Shown here in pieces: positions 55,407-63,552 of a stretch of 64,000 nucleotides of DNA. Origin of the DNA: Calothrix sp. C42_A2020_038. Lineage in GTDB: Bacteria; Cyanobacteriota; Cyanobacteriia; Cyanobacteriales; Nostocaceae. How positions within the stretch are numbered: the stretch's first letter is position 1; each line of letters begins with the position of its first letter. The stretch is from positions 1-64,000 of the forward strand of contig JACYLQ010000001.1 of assembly GCA_015272395.1 (NCBI GenBank), in the 5' to 3' direction. Position numbers and translations under genes: made by a program. Below the pieces are notes generated by a model. It was not told where the DNA came from. It saw nothing but the letters and a program-made list of their open reading frames with translations, and made no database searches.

Positions 55407-56795
55407 TTATCCATTGCTGTGTTTTTTCCTGGTTTGTGGAATAGTGACAGTAAAAGTAGTACCAAGTCCCTCTTGACTTTCTACATCAATTTGTCCTTGA
55501 TGTAAATCTATACATTTTTTAACAACAGCTAACCCTAAACCTGTACCAAGAATTCCCTTGACGTTTTCACCTCGTCGAAAAGGTTCGTACATTTCCTGTT
55601 GAGTCGCGCGGGAAATACCAATTCCTTGGTCTTGAATTTGAAATACTACAGCTTGGTCTTGACATATTAATTTGAAATAAATATCTCGATTTCGCGGTGA
55701 ATACTTAATTGCGTTATAAAGTAAATTACTCAAAATAGAATACAATAATTTTTCATCTACCCATGCATCAGTTGTACTACCTTGCATCTCAAATTTAATC
55801 ACATGACTTGATTCACTTAATGTTTGCATATCTTCAATTAAATTCAAGCAAAAACTTTGCATTTCTAATAGCTGTGGTCTATACTCTAACTTTCCTGCTT
55901 CGGCTCTGGCTAAAGTCAGGATATCTGACAGTAGTTGGGTCATTAATCTGGCATTAGACTGAATGCGATAAAGGTTTTTGAGTTTCTTTTTTTCTACTAT
56001 GTTTTCCAAACTTTCTTCTAAGAGTTGGGAGGAACCTAAGATAATACTTAAAGGTGTACGAAATTCATGAGAAGCCATTGAAAAAAAGTGAAGCTTGAGT
56101 TCACCTAATTCTTTTTCTTTTGCAAGTTGAAGTTGTTTAGCTTCTGCTTGTTGACGTTTTATTAGCTGCCGATAAAGTTGAGCATAAACACCTAGTAATA
56201 AAGAAAAGGTTAACAAGGTGCCAAGAATTTCAATTAACATTCTCGACTGAATATTAGATTGAGATTGCTTTACCCATATATCTAATGCTTGTCGCTCTTG
56301 GCTTTGCATTTGTTCAATTATACGTTGAATTTCACTACGATTTTGGTTATTTTGAGCAACAAAATCAGTTTCAAGAATTTTTAGAGAAGGAGTCTTTCTA
56401 TATGATTCAATACTTTTTTCAAATAAAATCAGTCTCTTCTCAAGTAATGATTTTAATGTAGTTAATCTTTGTTTTTGATCAGAATTATCTATAAATAAAT
56501 TTTCTAATCTTTTGATTTTGGGATTAATTTTCTTAACAGCTTGATTATACCGCTCTAGTTCTAACCTCTCTCCTAAAAGGATATACCCACGTCGTCCTGA
56601 TTCTGCTTCGTTTAAATTGGCAACAATGCCAATTAACATTTCAATGACTTCATGAGTTTCTTTAACTTTTTCACTTGTTTCGGCTAATCTAGTGGCATTT
56701 TGGTAGGAAATCAGACTAATATAACCAATAACTGTCATTACTAGACCGAAGCCTGTTACAATCCACTTTCCTTCTTCTGACCATTTCATATTCAT
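55407..56795 (-). CDS. CHASE3-domain sensor histidine kinase
   Basis: A 462-residue kinase with a membrane helix at about 11-31, a CHASE3-type extracytoplasmic four-helix sensor (about 35-185, NLNEAESGRRGYILLGE), a second helix (about 190-212), a coiled linker rich in Gln/Lys/Glu, HisKA with His243 in ASHEFRTPL, and HATPase with LLYNAIKYSP, DQGIGI and GTGLGLAVVKK. There are alternative Met starts at residues 1 and 3. It is divergent from the OmpR-type regulator gene 69 bp away; the pair should form one two-component system. Its signal is unknown. The small-RNA array beyond the regulator suggests what the system controls. Confidence 0.92.
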   Translation of the reverse strand: MNMKWSEEGKWIVTGFGLVMTVIGYISLISYQNATRLAETSEKVKETHEVIEMLIGIVANLNEAESGRRGYILLGERLELERYNQAVKKINPKIKRLENLFIDNSDQKQRLTTLKSLLEKRLILFEKSIESYRKTPSLKILETDFVAQNNQNRSEIQRIIEQMQSQERQALDIWVKQSQSNIQSRMLIEILGTLLTFSLLLGVYAQLYRQLIKRQQAEAKQLQLAKEKELGELKLHFFSMASHEFRTPLSIILGSSQLLEESLENIVEKKKLKNLYRIQSNARLMTQLLSDILTLARAEAGKLEYRPQLLEMQSFCLNLIEDMQTLSESSHVIKFEMQGSTTDAWVDEKLLYSILSNLLYNAIKYSPRNRDIYFKLICQDQAVVFQIQDQGIGISRATQQEMYEPFRRGENVKGILGTGLGLAVVKKCIDLHQGQIDVESQEGLGTTFTVTIPQTRKKHSNG

Positions 56796-56864
56796 ACTAT
56801 TTTATGATGCTGTAATCTATAAATAAATATAAATTAAACTTCACACTCGATATTTTGAGTTAAA

Positions 56865-57539
56865 ATGCGTATTTTAGTTGTTGAAGACGATGTGCAAATC
56901 GCTGATATGCTAGCGGAAGCCCTGACAAACCGACAGTACATGGTGGATGTTGTCCAAGATGGCGAAGCTGCATTAAATTATGTGGAGACATTAAATTATA
57001 ACTTAATCGTGCTAGATATTACTTTACCCAAACTAGATGGAATTAAGTTTTGTCAAAAATTACGCTCGCGTAACTTACCCATTCCCATTCTAATGCTCAC
57101 TGCCCGCGACACCATCGCTGATAAAATCATTGGATTAGATGCTGGCGCCGATGACTATATGGTCAAACCTTTTGACTTGGGAGAACTAATGGCGCGCGTT
57201 AGAGCGCTTTCACGTCGCGGCAACTCCCAACCAGGGGTCAACTTGTCTTGGGGGTGCTTGTGTATAAACCAAAGTACTTATGAAGTTTTTTACGAAGAGC
57301 AACTTTTAAACCTAACACCCAAAGAATACTCAATTTTGGAGCTATTGGTTTCTAACGGTCGTCGGGTTTTAAGTAGACCGGGTATCATCCAGCAAGTTTG
57401 GTCTATGGAAGACCCTCCCACCGAAGACACCGTTAAATCCCATATCAAAAGTTTACGCCAAAAACTCAGAGAAGCAGGGGCGCCTGACGAGTTTATTGAA
57501 ACTGTTCATGGGTTAGGTTATCGTTTGAAGCAACTTTAG
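56865..57539 (+). CDS. OmpR/PhoB-type response regulator
   Basis: A 224-residue regulator with receiver pocket EDD (8-10), phospho-acceptor Asp51 in LIVLDITLP, Thr in MLTARD and Lys in YMVKPFD. The winged helix (about 130-222) holds LTPKEYSILELLVSNGRRVL and DTVKSHIKSLRQKLREAG. It pairs with the divergent CHASE3 kinase. Directly downstream, from 57550, begin four modules with 11-bp direct repeats of the kind such regulators bind. Its own start region contains GAGTTAAAATG (56857-56867), also found in the second module's -10 region, so autoregulation by the same sites is conceivable. Confidence 0.93.
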   Translation: MRILVVEDDVQIADMLAEALTNRQYMVDVVQDGEAALNYVETLNYNLIVLDITLPKLDGIKFCQKLRSRNLPIPILMLTARDTIADKIIGLDAGADDYMVKPFDLGELMARVRALSRRGNSQPGVNLSWGCLCINQSTYEVFYEEQLLNLTPKEYSILELLVSNGRRVLSRPGIIQQVWSMEDPPTEDTVKSHIKSLRQKLREAGAPDEFIETVHGLGYRLKQL

Positions 57540-57549
57540 ACACTCTACC

Positions 57550-57593
57550 CAATTTTTACACGCTTTTTTCCTCATTTCTCAACTTTTTGAGCC
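57550..57593 (+). promoter_or_regulatory. Module A: four 11-bp repeats
   Basis: Consecutive 11-mers CAATTTTTACA, CGCTTTTTTCC, TCATTTCTCAA and CTTTTTGAGCC, followed by the -10-like TTATAAAT at 57598-57605. The 11-bp phase and the position just before a -10 box fit activation by an OmpR-type regulator. Confidence 0.55.
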
Positions 57594-57611
57594 TAAGTTA
57601 TAAATACAACT

Positions 57612-57686
57612 AAATCATACCTTGACAACATACAGATCACAAGTTGGTTATCTCTGAAAAGTGACAGCCAACTTTTATTTTTATTT
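57612..57686 (+). ncRNA. Putative small RNA A
   Basis: Predicted transcript of about 75 nt from just after the -10 box to the T-run following the hairpin AAGTTGG...CCAACTT (57641-57674). No start codon with ribosome site. Transcription start is inferred. Confidence 0.5.
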
Positions 57687-57696
57687 AAAAATTACT

Positions 57697-57740
57697 CGAT
57701 TTCTACTCAATTTTAACCTGATATTTTAACTTCGTTAGAG
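57697..57740 (+). promoter_or_regulatory. Module B: four 11-bp repeats
   Basis: 11-mers CGATTTCTACT, CAATTTTAACC, TGATATTTTAA and CTTCGTTAGAG, followed by the -10-like TTAAAAT at 57741-57747. Same layout as module A. Confidence 0.6.
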
Positions 57741-57754
57741 TTAAAATGAAAATC

Positions 57755-57828
57755 TAAGTGGCTTAGTCACCTATTAAATGGGAACATACATAATAGATTC
57801 CTGTTATGGGCGGGAATCTATTTTTATT
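57755..57828 (+). ncRNA. Putative small RNA B
   Basis: Predicted transcript of about 75 nt ending at the hairpin AATAGATTCC...GGAATCTATT (57792-57822) plus TTTATT. Loop TGTTATGGGCG is similar to that of RNA D. Transcription start inferred. Confidence 0.55.
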
Positions 57829-57841
57829 GTGATTTCATCTA

Positions 57842-57885
57842 CTCATTATCTACCCGATTTGCTTCTCTTTTTTTTACCGTTATGG
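57842..57885 (+). promoter_or_regulatory. Module C: 11-bp repeats, more degenerate
   Basis: 11-mers CTCATTATCTA, CCCGATTTGCT, TCTCTTTTTTT and TACCGTTATGG, followed by the -10-like TATAGTGTAAAT region near 57888. More degenerate than B and D. Confidence 0.5.
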
Positions 57886-57899
57886 CATATAGTGTAAAT

Positions 57900-57980
57900 A
57901 TGTAAGTTGTATGTCTCCATAACTCCTATTCCACACTATTAAATCGATTCTTGGAAGAATATCAAGAGTCGATTTTTATA
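57900..57980 (+). ncRNA. Putative small RNA C
   Basis: Predicted transcript of about 80 nt ending at the hairpin AAATCGATTCTTG...CAAGAGTCGATTT (57941-57975) with a following T-rich run. It shares CATAACTC and the terminator stem sequence with RNA D. Confidence 0.55.
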
Positions 57981-58015
57981 ATTTTTAATTTCTATTTATA
58001 ATTAATATCTATACT

Positions 58016-58059
58016 CGATTTCTACCCGATTTTTACCAAATTTCTCAACTTGATGGCAC
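58016..58059 (+). promoter_or_regulatory. Module D: 11-bp repeats, best match
   Basis: 11-mers CGATTTCTACC, CGATTTTTACC, AAATTTCTCAA and CTTGATGGCAC, followed by the -10-like TTAGACT region at 58066. The first two differ at one base; the third is nearly the same as in module A. Confidence 0.6.
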
Positions 58060-58079
58060 TAAGATTTAGACTGTAGCTA

Positions 58080-58140
58080 ATTATTCATAACTCGTTTACA
58101 CCAAGAATCGATTCTTGTCTTGGGCAGGAATCGATTTTTT
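58080..58140 (+). ncRNA. Putative small RNA D
   Basis: Predicted transcript of about 60 nt ending at the hairpin AATCGATTC...GAATCGATT (58106-58136) followed by TTTT. The best terminator of the four. Transcription start inferred. Confidence 0.6.
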
Positions 58141-58291
58141 ATGTGTTTCTCCTACACATCTCTTGCATCTTGATAATAGCAAGGATTTTCACGTCATGTA
58201 TCTAAGCATACGAATTTATTTGGGCTTTTGTTAGCTATGAATCTATAAACTTGCCTGGTAAAAACAATTTTTGCTTCAGAGAAAAGAAAAC

Positions 58292-61198
58292 ATGGATATT
58301 TTAAATTCTTACTATTATGGACGTGACATGACAGCAATAAATATTGATAAGCCTGTAACTGATGTTCATCCACTTGCTGATACAGAATGGCATAATCTTG
58401 ATATAAGCGAAGTAGTGTCTATCTTAGGAACTGATTTACACAATGGATTGAATCATACAGAAGTGAATCCCCGACAAGCGTTATATGGAGTCAATGAATT
58501 AACTGTAAACTCTTCTAAATCCTGGTCACGCTTGATTCAACAATTTCAGCAACCTCAACCGTTTATATATATATTGTTACTTCTAGGATTCGTCGAAGCT
58601 GTAATCGGTTCTTGGAGAAATGCAGCAGCAATTTTGGGTGTAATCGTTCTGAATGTGATCATTAATTATGTGGAAGAATTAAAAGCAGAAGAGGTGATAT
58701 CAGCTTTAGCAAAAGCTGGAACTACACAAGTAACAGTGGTGCGTGACGGGAAAAAACATCGTATCAGAGCAAATGAATTAGTACCTGGTGATTTGGTACT
58801 TTTGACCTACGGCAGTAAAGTCCCAGCTGATTTACGTTTAATTAGTGCAAATAACTTACAAGTAGATGAATCTTTCTTTGCTAGCTTTGCTAGGAATTGT
58901 ACACTAGTTCGTAAAAACACAAGATTGTTAAGTAAAGATACCCCATTAGCAGAAAGAGATAATATTGCTTATACGGGAAGCTTTGTGAAATGCGGGCAAG
59001 GTAGTGGTATTGTCATAGCGACTGGTAATAACACACAAATTAGTCTGCTTTCTCAGCCGATGTCAGCGCGTTTCGGCTTTAATACGTCTTTAACTCGTAA
59101 ATTTACTAAATTTAGTCAGAACCTAACTTATATTATTTTATTTTTGGCTAGCTTTACTTTTATTCTAGGAATCGGGTTTGGAAAACCTTGGCGCCAGATG
59201 TTTGATGGAGTGGTCGCGTTAGCTGTAAGTGCCATCCCTCAAGGGTTGTCTGCTGTAACAACTATTATCTTAGTAACTGGAATTGAACGCATGGCGCGGC
59301 GCCATGTTCTAATTCGTAACCTATCAGTATTGGAAACACTGGGTAGTACTACGGTGATATGTTCTGATAAAACAGGTACATTAACAGAAAATCAAATCAC
59401 CGTACAGTTAATCTATGCAGATGGACAGTATACTCTTGGTGGAATCGGATATAATCCCAAGGGAACAATTTGGTATTCAGATAATCTGCAACCAGTACAT
59501 TTTGGCGGAAGATTTTTACCTACAAGTGCAGTTAATACCAAAACTTCTGGTGGAGATTCATATACAACTAATAACAAATATATCTCGCACATGGCTTTGA
59601 AAGAATGCTTAGTTGCAGGTTTGTTATGTAATAACTCTCATTTAGAGCCAAGGGGAAATCAATGGGTTGTTGTGGGAGACTCGACCGAAGGAGCTTTTAT
59701 TGTTTCTGCCCGTAAAGCTGGTTTGAGTCAGTCAAAACATAGAGAAGCAATGCCCAGACTAGATATCATCCCCTTTGATTCAAAGTATCAATACATGGCT
59801 ACTTTGCATAAAAGTGGGAATGAAAATTTACTCACTAATAACTCAGAATTAAATCAAAAATCATTCAATACTATTTATATTAAAGGCTCCGTTGAGGCAA
59901 TTCTTAGCCGTAGTCAACAAGCTATAGACAAGTACGGAAATTTGACTCCTCTAAACCATAACTTTATTGAACAAGAAGCAGAGACATTAGCAAAACAAGG
60001 TTTGCGAGTATTTGCTTTTGCCAAGAAAATTGTAGCTGGTAACTGTAACATCATAACTCACGATAGCATCGCCTCTGACCTAATTTTTCTGGGACTACAA
60101 GCAATGATTGATCCTGGCAGACAAGATGTGGCTGCTGCGATTAAATCCTGCCATTCTGCGGGAATTAAGGTTAAGATGATTACCGGAGAGCATGTGACTA
60201 CAGCAGTGGCTATAGGTTACAAGTTGGGTTTAAGTAAAAATGCTGAAATTACTGCGTTCCAAGGTGAACATCTCGCAGTGATGAATGATACCGAAATTAA
60301 AGAGGCTGTAGAAACTGGGGTAGTCTTTGCGAGAGTTACACCAGATCAAAAATTGCATCTTGTTCAGGCATTACAGAATAATGGTGAAATTGTTGCAGTG
60401 ACAGGAAATGGGGTGAATGATACTCCAGCTTTGAAAAAGGCAGACATTGGTATTGCAATGGGGAAAGCGGGAACAGATGTTGCCAAAGAAAGCGCTGATA
60501 TATTATTGACCAATGATAACTTTGTTGCGATTAAAGCTGCTATTGAGGAAGGACGAAGCATTTATCAAAATTTGCACAAAGTAATTGCCTTCATATTACC
60601 TGTAAACTTTAGCGAGTCGATGACAGTATTAATTGCTGCATTAATAGGATTACAATTACCTATTTTGCCAATACATATTCTCTGGCTAAATATTATTAAT
60701 ATGATTATGACTGTTTCATTGGCATTTGAACCAAAATCGAACTATTTAATGAAACGCTCTCAGGCTCATCAAAATAAATCTTTTCTGTCAAAAAGATTAC
60801 TCTGGAGGATTTTGTTAATCTCTGCATTAAACTGGATAATAATATTCGGAATATTTGAATGGTCATATCGTACATTTTTGGATGTTGCTATTGCTCAGAC
60901 AATGGCAATACAAGCTCTAATGATTGCGAGAATCGTTTATTTACTAAGTATTAGCCACTGGAAAAATATTATTGTTAATTTTCAAGACCAAATGGTGCCG
61001 GATGAAGATGCTCCTGCAATTGCACTAGCTGCTGTTACCTCTATAATCCTACAATTTATGTTTAGCCAATGGAGCGTCATGAACACTTTGTTGGCAACTA
61101 CTTCTTTAAACCTTAATCAGTGGTTAATTTGTTTAATTCCAGCTTTAATTATGATTCCAGTCGCAATTGTTACAAATCAATTTAATTGCCAAGAATAG
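58292..61198 (+). CDS. Degenerate P2-type ATPase (probable pseudo-pump)
   Basis: A 968-residue relative of the P-type ATPase at 39352, full length, with the phosphorylation loop intact (Asp359 in [11 protein letters not shown]) and the nucleotide-domain KGS present. Motifs needed for the cycle are altered: actuator TGES is replaced by Ala-Ser-Phe-Ala at about 197-200 (ESFFASFAR); M4 PEGLP is PQGLS (Gln317); TGDH is TGEH (Glu633); TGDGVND is TGNGVND (Asn706); DPPR is DPGR. M6 lacks one residue. Loss of TGES should block dephosphorylation and loss of the TGDG Asp should impair Mg2+-dependent phosphorylation. The frame is open throughout, so it is kept under selection or decayed recently; a regulatory or sensor role is possible. 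The ATG at 58292 has GAGAAAAG upstream. The small-RNA array ends 150 bp before it. Confidence 0.88.
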   Translation: MDILNSYYYGRDMTAINIDKPVTDVHPLADTEWHNLDISEVVSILGTDLHNGLNHTEVNPRQALYGVNELTVNSSKSWSRLIQQFQQPQPFIYILLLLGFVEAVIGSWRNAAAILGVIVLNVIINYVEELKAEEVISALAKAGTTQVTVVRDGKKHRIRANELVPGDLVLLTYGSKVPADLRLISANNLQVDESFFASFARNCTLVRKNTRLLSKDTPLAERDNIAYTGSFVKCGQGSGIVIATGNNTQISLLSQPMSARFGFNTSLTRKFTKFSQNLTYIILFLASFTFILGIGFGKPWRQMFDGVVALAVSAIPQGLSAVTTIILVTGIERMARRHVLIRNLSVLETLGSTTVICSDKTGTLTENQITVQLIYADGQYTLGGIGYNPKGTIWYSDNLQPVHFGGRFLPTSAVNTKTSGGDSYTTNNKYISHMALKECLVAGLLCNNSHLEPRGNQWVVVGDSTEGAFIVSARKAGLSQSKHREAMPRLDIIPFDSKYQYMATLHKSGNENLLTNNSELNQKSFNTIYIKGSVEAILSRSQQAIDKYGNLTPLNHNFIEQEAETLAKQGLRVFAFAKKIVAGNCNIITHDSIASDLIFLGLQAMIDPGRQDVAAAIKSCHSAGIKVKMITGEHVTTAVAIGYKLGLSKNAEITAFQGEHLAVMNDTEIKEAVETGVVFARVTPDQKLHLVQALQNNGEIVAVTGNGVNDTPALKKADIGIAMGKAGTDVAKESADILLTNDNFVAIKAAIEEGRSIYQNLHKVIAFILPVNFSESMTVLIAALIGLQLPILPIHILWLNIINMIMTVSLAFEPKSNYLMKRSQAHQNKSFLSKRLLWRILLISALNWIIIFGIFEWSYRTFLDVAIAQTMAIQALMIARIVYLLSISHWKNIIVNFQDQMVPDEDAPAIALAAVTSIILQFMFSQWSVMNTLLATTSLNLNQWLICLIPALIMIPVAIVTNQFNCQE

Positions 61199-61323
61199 AG
61201 CGATATTATCGATTGTTTAATCACGCCCATCGTCTTACTCACGCATAAAACAAGATTCAACCTTGCTAAAGTCTAAATCATCTAAATCAGTAGCCTCAAT
61301 GAAAAAGTAAAAAAATCATCAAT

Positions 61324-61494
61324 ATGATCCGGGTAGTTAAGTTCCAGGAGCAATTATCCTTTCGTATCTCCTACCGTTTCACTGACATAGAAGTGAACCT
61401 CTACTTCTCCACCGAAAAAACAATTAACTTTAAAGTGGCGCCGATAAAAACTGATTTTCAGTACAAGATTACTATTGACGCAAACCGTTTTTGA
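61324..61494 (+). CDS. Small hypothetical protein (56 aa)
   Basis: An ATG-started ORF of 57 codons including stop: MIRVVKFQEQLSFRISYRF to YKITIDANRF. Beta-strand-rich with alternating aromatic residues. A GGCGCC site lies inside, as in genuine genes here. No ribosome site and no family match; it may be a fragment of a larger lost gene. Confidence 0.35.
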   Translation: MIRVVKFQEQLSFRISYRFTDIEVNLYFSTEKTINFKVAPIKTDFQYKITIDANRF

Positions 61495-61556
61495 TTAAAT
61501 CATTTAACTATATAACTAAAAAATGAACGAAAGCAAAGGATAAATGGTACTTATGT

Positions 61557-61667
61557 ATGTTCGCGAAGAAACTTGCTGCATTAGCAATCGCACTGGTTCC
61601 TCATTATGAAAGTATCGTAAGTCCTAATAAATACGCTATCGGCGTAGCAAAATATCTGGTAGATTGA
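61557..61667 (+). CDS. Possible short ORF or gene fragment (36 aa)
   Basis: A short frame with the start MFAKKLAALAIALVPHYESI and end AKYLVD. After the stop, another frame reads VVDKLIANYW, which looks like a continuation and suggests a frameshifted remnant rather than an intact peptide. No family recognised. Confidence 0.25.
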   Translation: MFAKKLAALAIALVPHYESIVSPNKYAIGVAKYLVD

Positions 61668-61721
61668 GAATGTCGTGGATAAGCTGATTGCTAATTATTG
61701 GCAAGTACAAAGAATCTCATC

Positions 61722-62165
61722 ATGATGACAATCTTATTGAAACTGAGCAAACAGGTGAGTTTTCTAAACCTAGTTGTTGATATCAAGCGACTTTTTACTA
61801 AGATTTTATCAATAACGATGGTAATAGTAATTATAGTTGCTGTTATTCATCTGGTAGTCTTTTTGATTAGTGACTTAATTTCTCGTCCTTTTGGTCATTT
61901 CTCTTTGACATTATTGAATTTACTAGGTATTTTCCTAAATATACTAATTGCTTTAGAGATACTGAGGAATATTACAGCTTACTTACATCAAAAAAATTCT
62001 CAGTTAAAGTTAGTTCTGACAACTTCTTTGATAGCGATAACTAGAAAATTTATCATTTATGATTTAGAAAAGCTCTCTGGGTTAAATCTAATTGGCTTGT
62101 CTATAATAGTTCTCGCTCTTTCGGCCAGTTACAGAATTATTCGACACATTAATGCTAAAATTTGA
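61722..62165 (+). CDS. PsiE-like (phosphate-starvation-inducible) membrane protein
   Basis: A 147-residue four-helix protein matching the PsiE family pattern: a first helix with VIVIIVAVIHLVVFLISDL, then LLNLLGIFLNILIALEILRNITAYL, AITRKFIIYDLEK and LGLSASYRIIR-like LALSASYRIIRHI. Start taken at the ATG ATG pair (61722); an in-frame TTG upstream is unlikely. PsiE is phosphate-regulated in enteric bacteria, but its biochemical role is unknown. Ends at the terminator hairpin at 62165, convergent with the xylanase. Confidence 0.8.
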   Translation: MMTILLKLSKQVSFLNLVVDIKRLFTKILSITMVIVIIVAVIHLVVFLISDLISRPFGHFSLTLLNLLGIFLNILIALEILRNITAYLHQKNSQLKLVLTTSLIAITRKFIIYDLEKLSGLNLIGLSIIVLALSASYRIIRHINAKI

Positions 62166-62195
62166 GATTCCCAACGCTTAGTCTGTCGGGAATCT
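62165..62195. terminator. Shared hairpin terminator
   Basis: Arms AGATTCCC and GGGAATCT between the convergent PsiE-like and xylanase genes. It ends in AGTAAATTTTG on the plus strand. Same ATTCCC hairpin type as at 45828. Confidence 0.6.
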
Positions 62196-62207
62196 AGTAA
62201 ATTTTGT

Positions 62208-63362
62208 TTAAGATTTTACATTACGAAAAGCTTTCAAAATCGCATTTCTCGCGGGTTTCGGTTGTAAATCAGTATCGTAAGGTAATGGTCTGATAAAATC
62301 TTTATAATCTATAAGTTTTTTAGGTAAGTAATCAGGGTGACGAAGCCAAGAGTATTTGTCGCTCAATCCCCAGGTAATAATTGTCTCAACTCCTTCTGCA
62401 AAACAAGCATTTAAATATTTTTGATAGCCATCAGCAACCATTTGATCTAATTCCGCTAATGTACTGGGTAATGGAGTGTCAACAATTACATCAAGCTCCG
62501 TGACAATTGGTCTTACTCCTGTACTTTTTAGCTGTTTGAGAAAATTTCTAAATCCATTTTCGTTCCATCCATAATTTTTGGAAAACCACATATGCGATTG
62601 CAGACCAACCGCGTCTAATTTGGCGCCACTATTTTTAAGATACCTAACCAGATTTAAAAACTTGTCTTGCTTCCAACCAGTATCTTCACATCCATAGTCG
62701 TTAATGACAAATTCTTTACTATTATCAATTGATGCAGCGATTTGAAAAACGTCGCGGACATATTCTGGTTTTACACCTTTACGCAGTCCATATACTTGAT
62801 CTTCAGCATCCGAGGGACTGTCAGCAATCACTTCGTTAATAATATCCCATGAGTAAAGCGTTTGATTATGACGATAACGTCCCATGATTTCAGTAAAGTG
62901 ACGTTCGACATCGGATAGTGATGGTGGGTAACTTAACCAGTCGGGTTTAGCCATGTGCCATACAAGTGTGTGTCCCCGCAATTTCAGATTATTCGCTGAA
63001 CAAAAGTTAATGGTTTGATCAGCGGGTGCAAAATTAAATTGTCCAGGTAAAGGTTCAATAACAATCCATTTAAACGCACCTTCGGTAACTGCAATACTTG
63101 CTTCACTAGCAACTAACTGAGCATAATCTTTATCTTGCTGAATATCTGCTTCAGATATCGCAGTTCCATAGAATTTTTTGACTTTATGTGCAGCAGCTTT
63201 GAGGCTAGTGTTCTTATCCTGTGTTAAAAGATTATTATTATTTACCAGTGAAGAACTCAATAATGCTTTATTGTCATTTAAGCTAGATTTTAAACAGCTA
63301 GAACTAAAAAACGAGGTTAACCCAGCACCAATTGCAGTTGTGAAAAACTGTCGTCTATCCAT
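62208..63362 (-). CDS. GH10 endo-beta-1,4-xylanase, exported
   Basis: A 384-residue glycoside hydrolase family 10 enzyme. Motifs: HTLVWHMAKPDWL, acid/base Glu177 in DIINEVIAD, nucleophile Glu289 in IVTELDV, and the final WGLSDKYSWL. The N-terminus MDRRQFFTTAIGAGL is a twin-arginine signal, and the later SSSC could be a lipobox, so it is folded before export and may be lipidated. The start at 63362 places the RR pair at residues 3-4; an upstream Met adds six residues. It cleaves xylan, a plant polymer not made by cyanobacteria, so plant contact or litter use is likely. Stands alone. Confidence 0.92.
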   Translation of the reverse strand: MDRRQFFTTAIGAGLTSFFSSSCLKSSLNDNKALLSSSLVNNNNLLTQDKNTSLKAAAHKVKKFYGTAISEADIQQDKDYAQLVASEASIAVTEGAFKWIVIEPLPGQFNFAPADQTINFCSANNLKLRGHTLVWHMAKPDWLSYPPSLSDVERHFTEIMGRYRHNQTLYSWDIINEVIADSPSDAEDQVYGLRKGVKPEYVRDVFQIAASIDNSKEFVINDYGCEDTGWKQDKFLNLVRYLKNSGAKLDAVGLQSHMWFSKNYGWNENGFRNFLKQLKSTGVRPIVTELDVIVDTPLPSTLAELDQMVADGYQKYLNACFAEGVETIITWGLSDKYSWLRHPDYLPKKLIDYKDFIRPLPYDTDLQPKPARNAILKAFRNVKS

Positions 63363-63552
63363 ACAAGCATCTCCATTCATTATTTTTTACAAACAAAAAA
63401 TCAAGTCAACTGCTCAGGCGCTTACTTAGAATTGATTTCAGTGATGGTAGATGCGTGTTAATGTATAGTATACAGGCTTTAAAGATTAATTACGTGAATT
63501 TATTGAAGTTGACTCAATCAATAAGCAATTTAATATACATTAAAATGAAAAT

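Noticed and set aside
57550-58140. CRISPR array
   Set aside because: The repeated units differ in sequence and length and each carries its own terminator-like hairpin; there are no identical repeats with uniform spacers and no cas genes.
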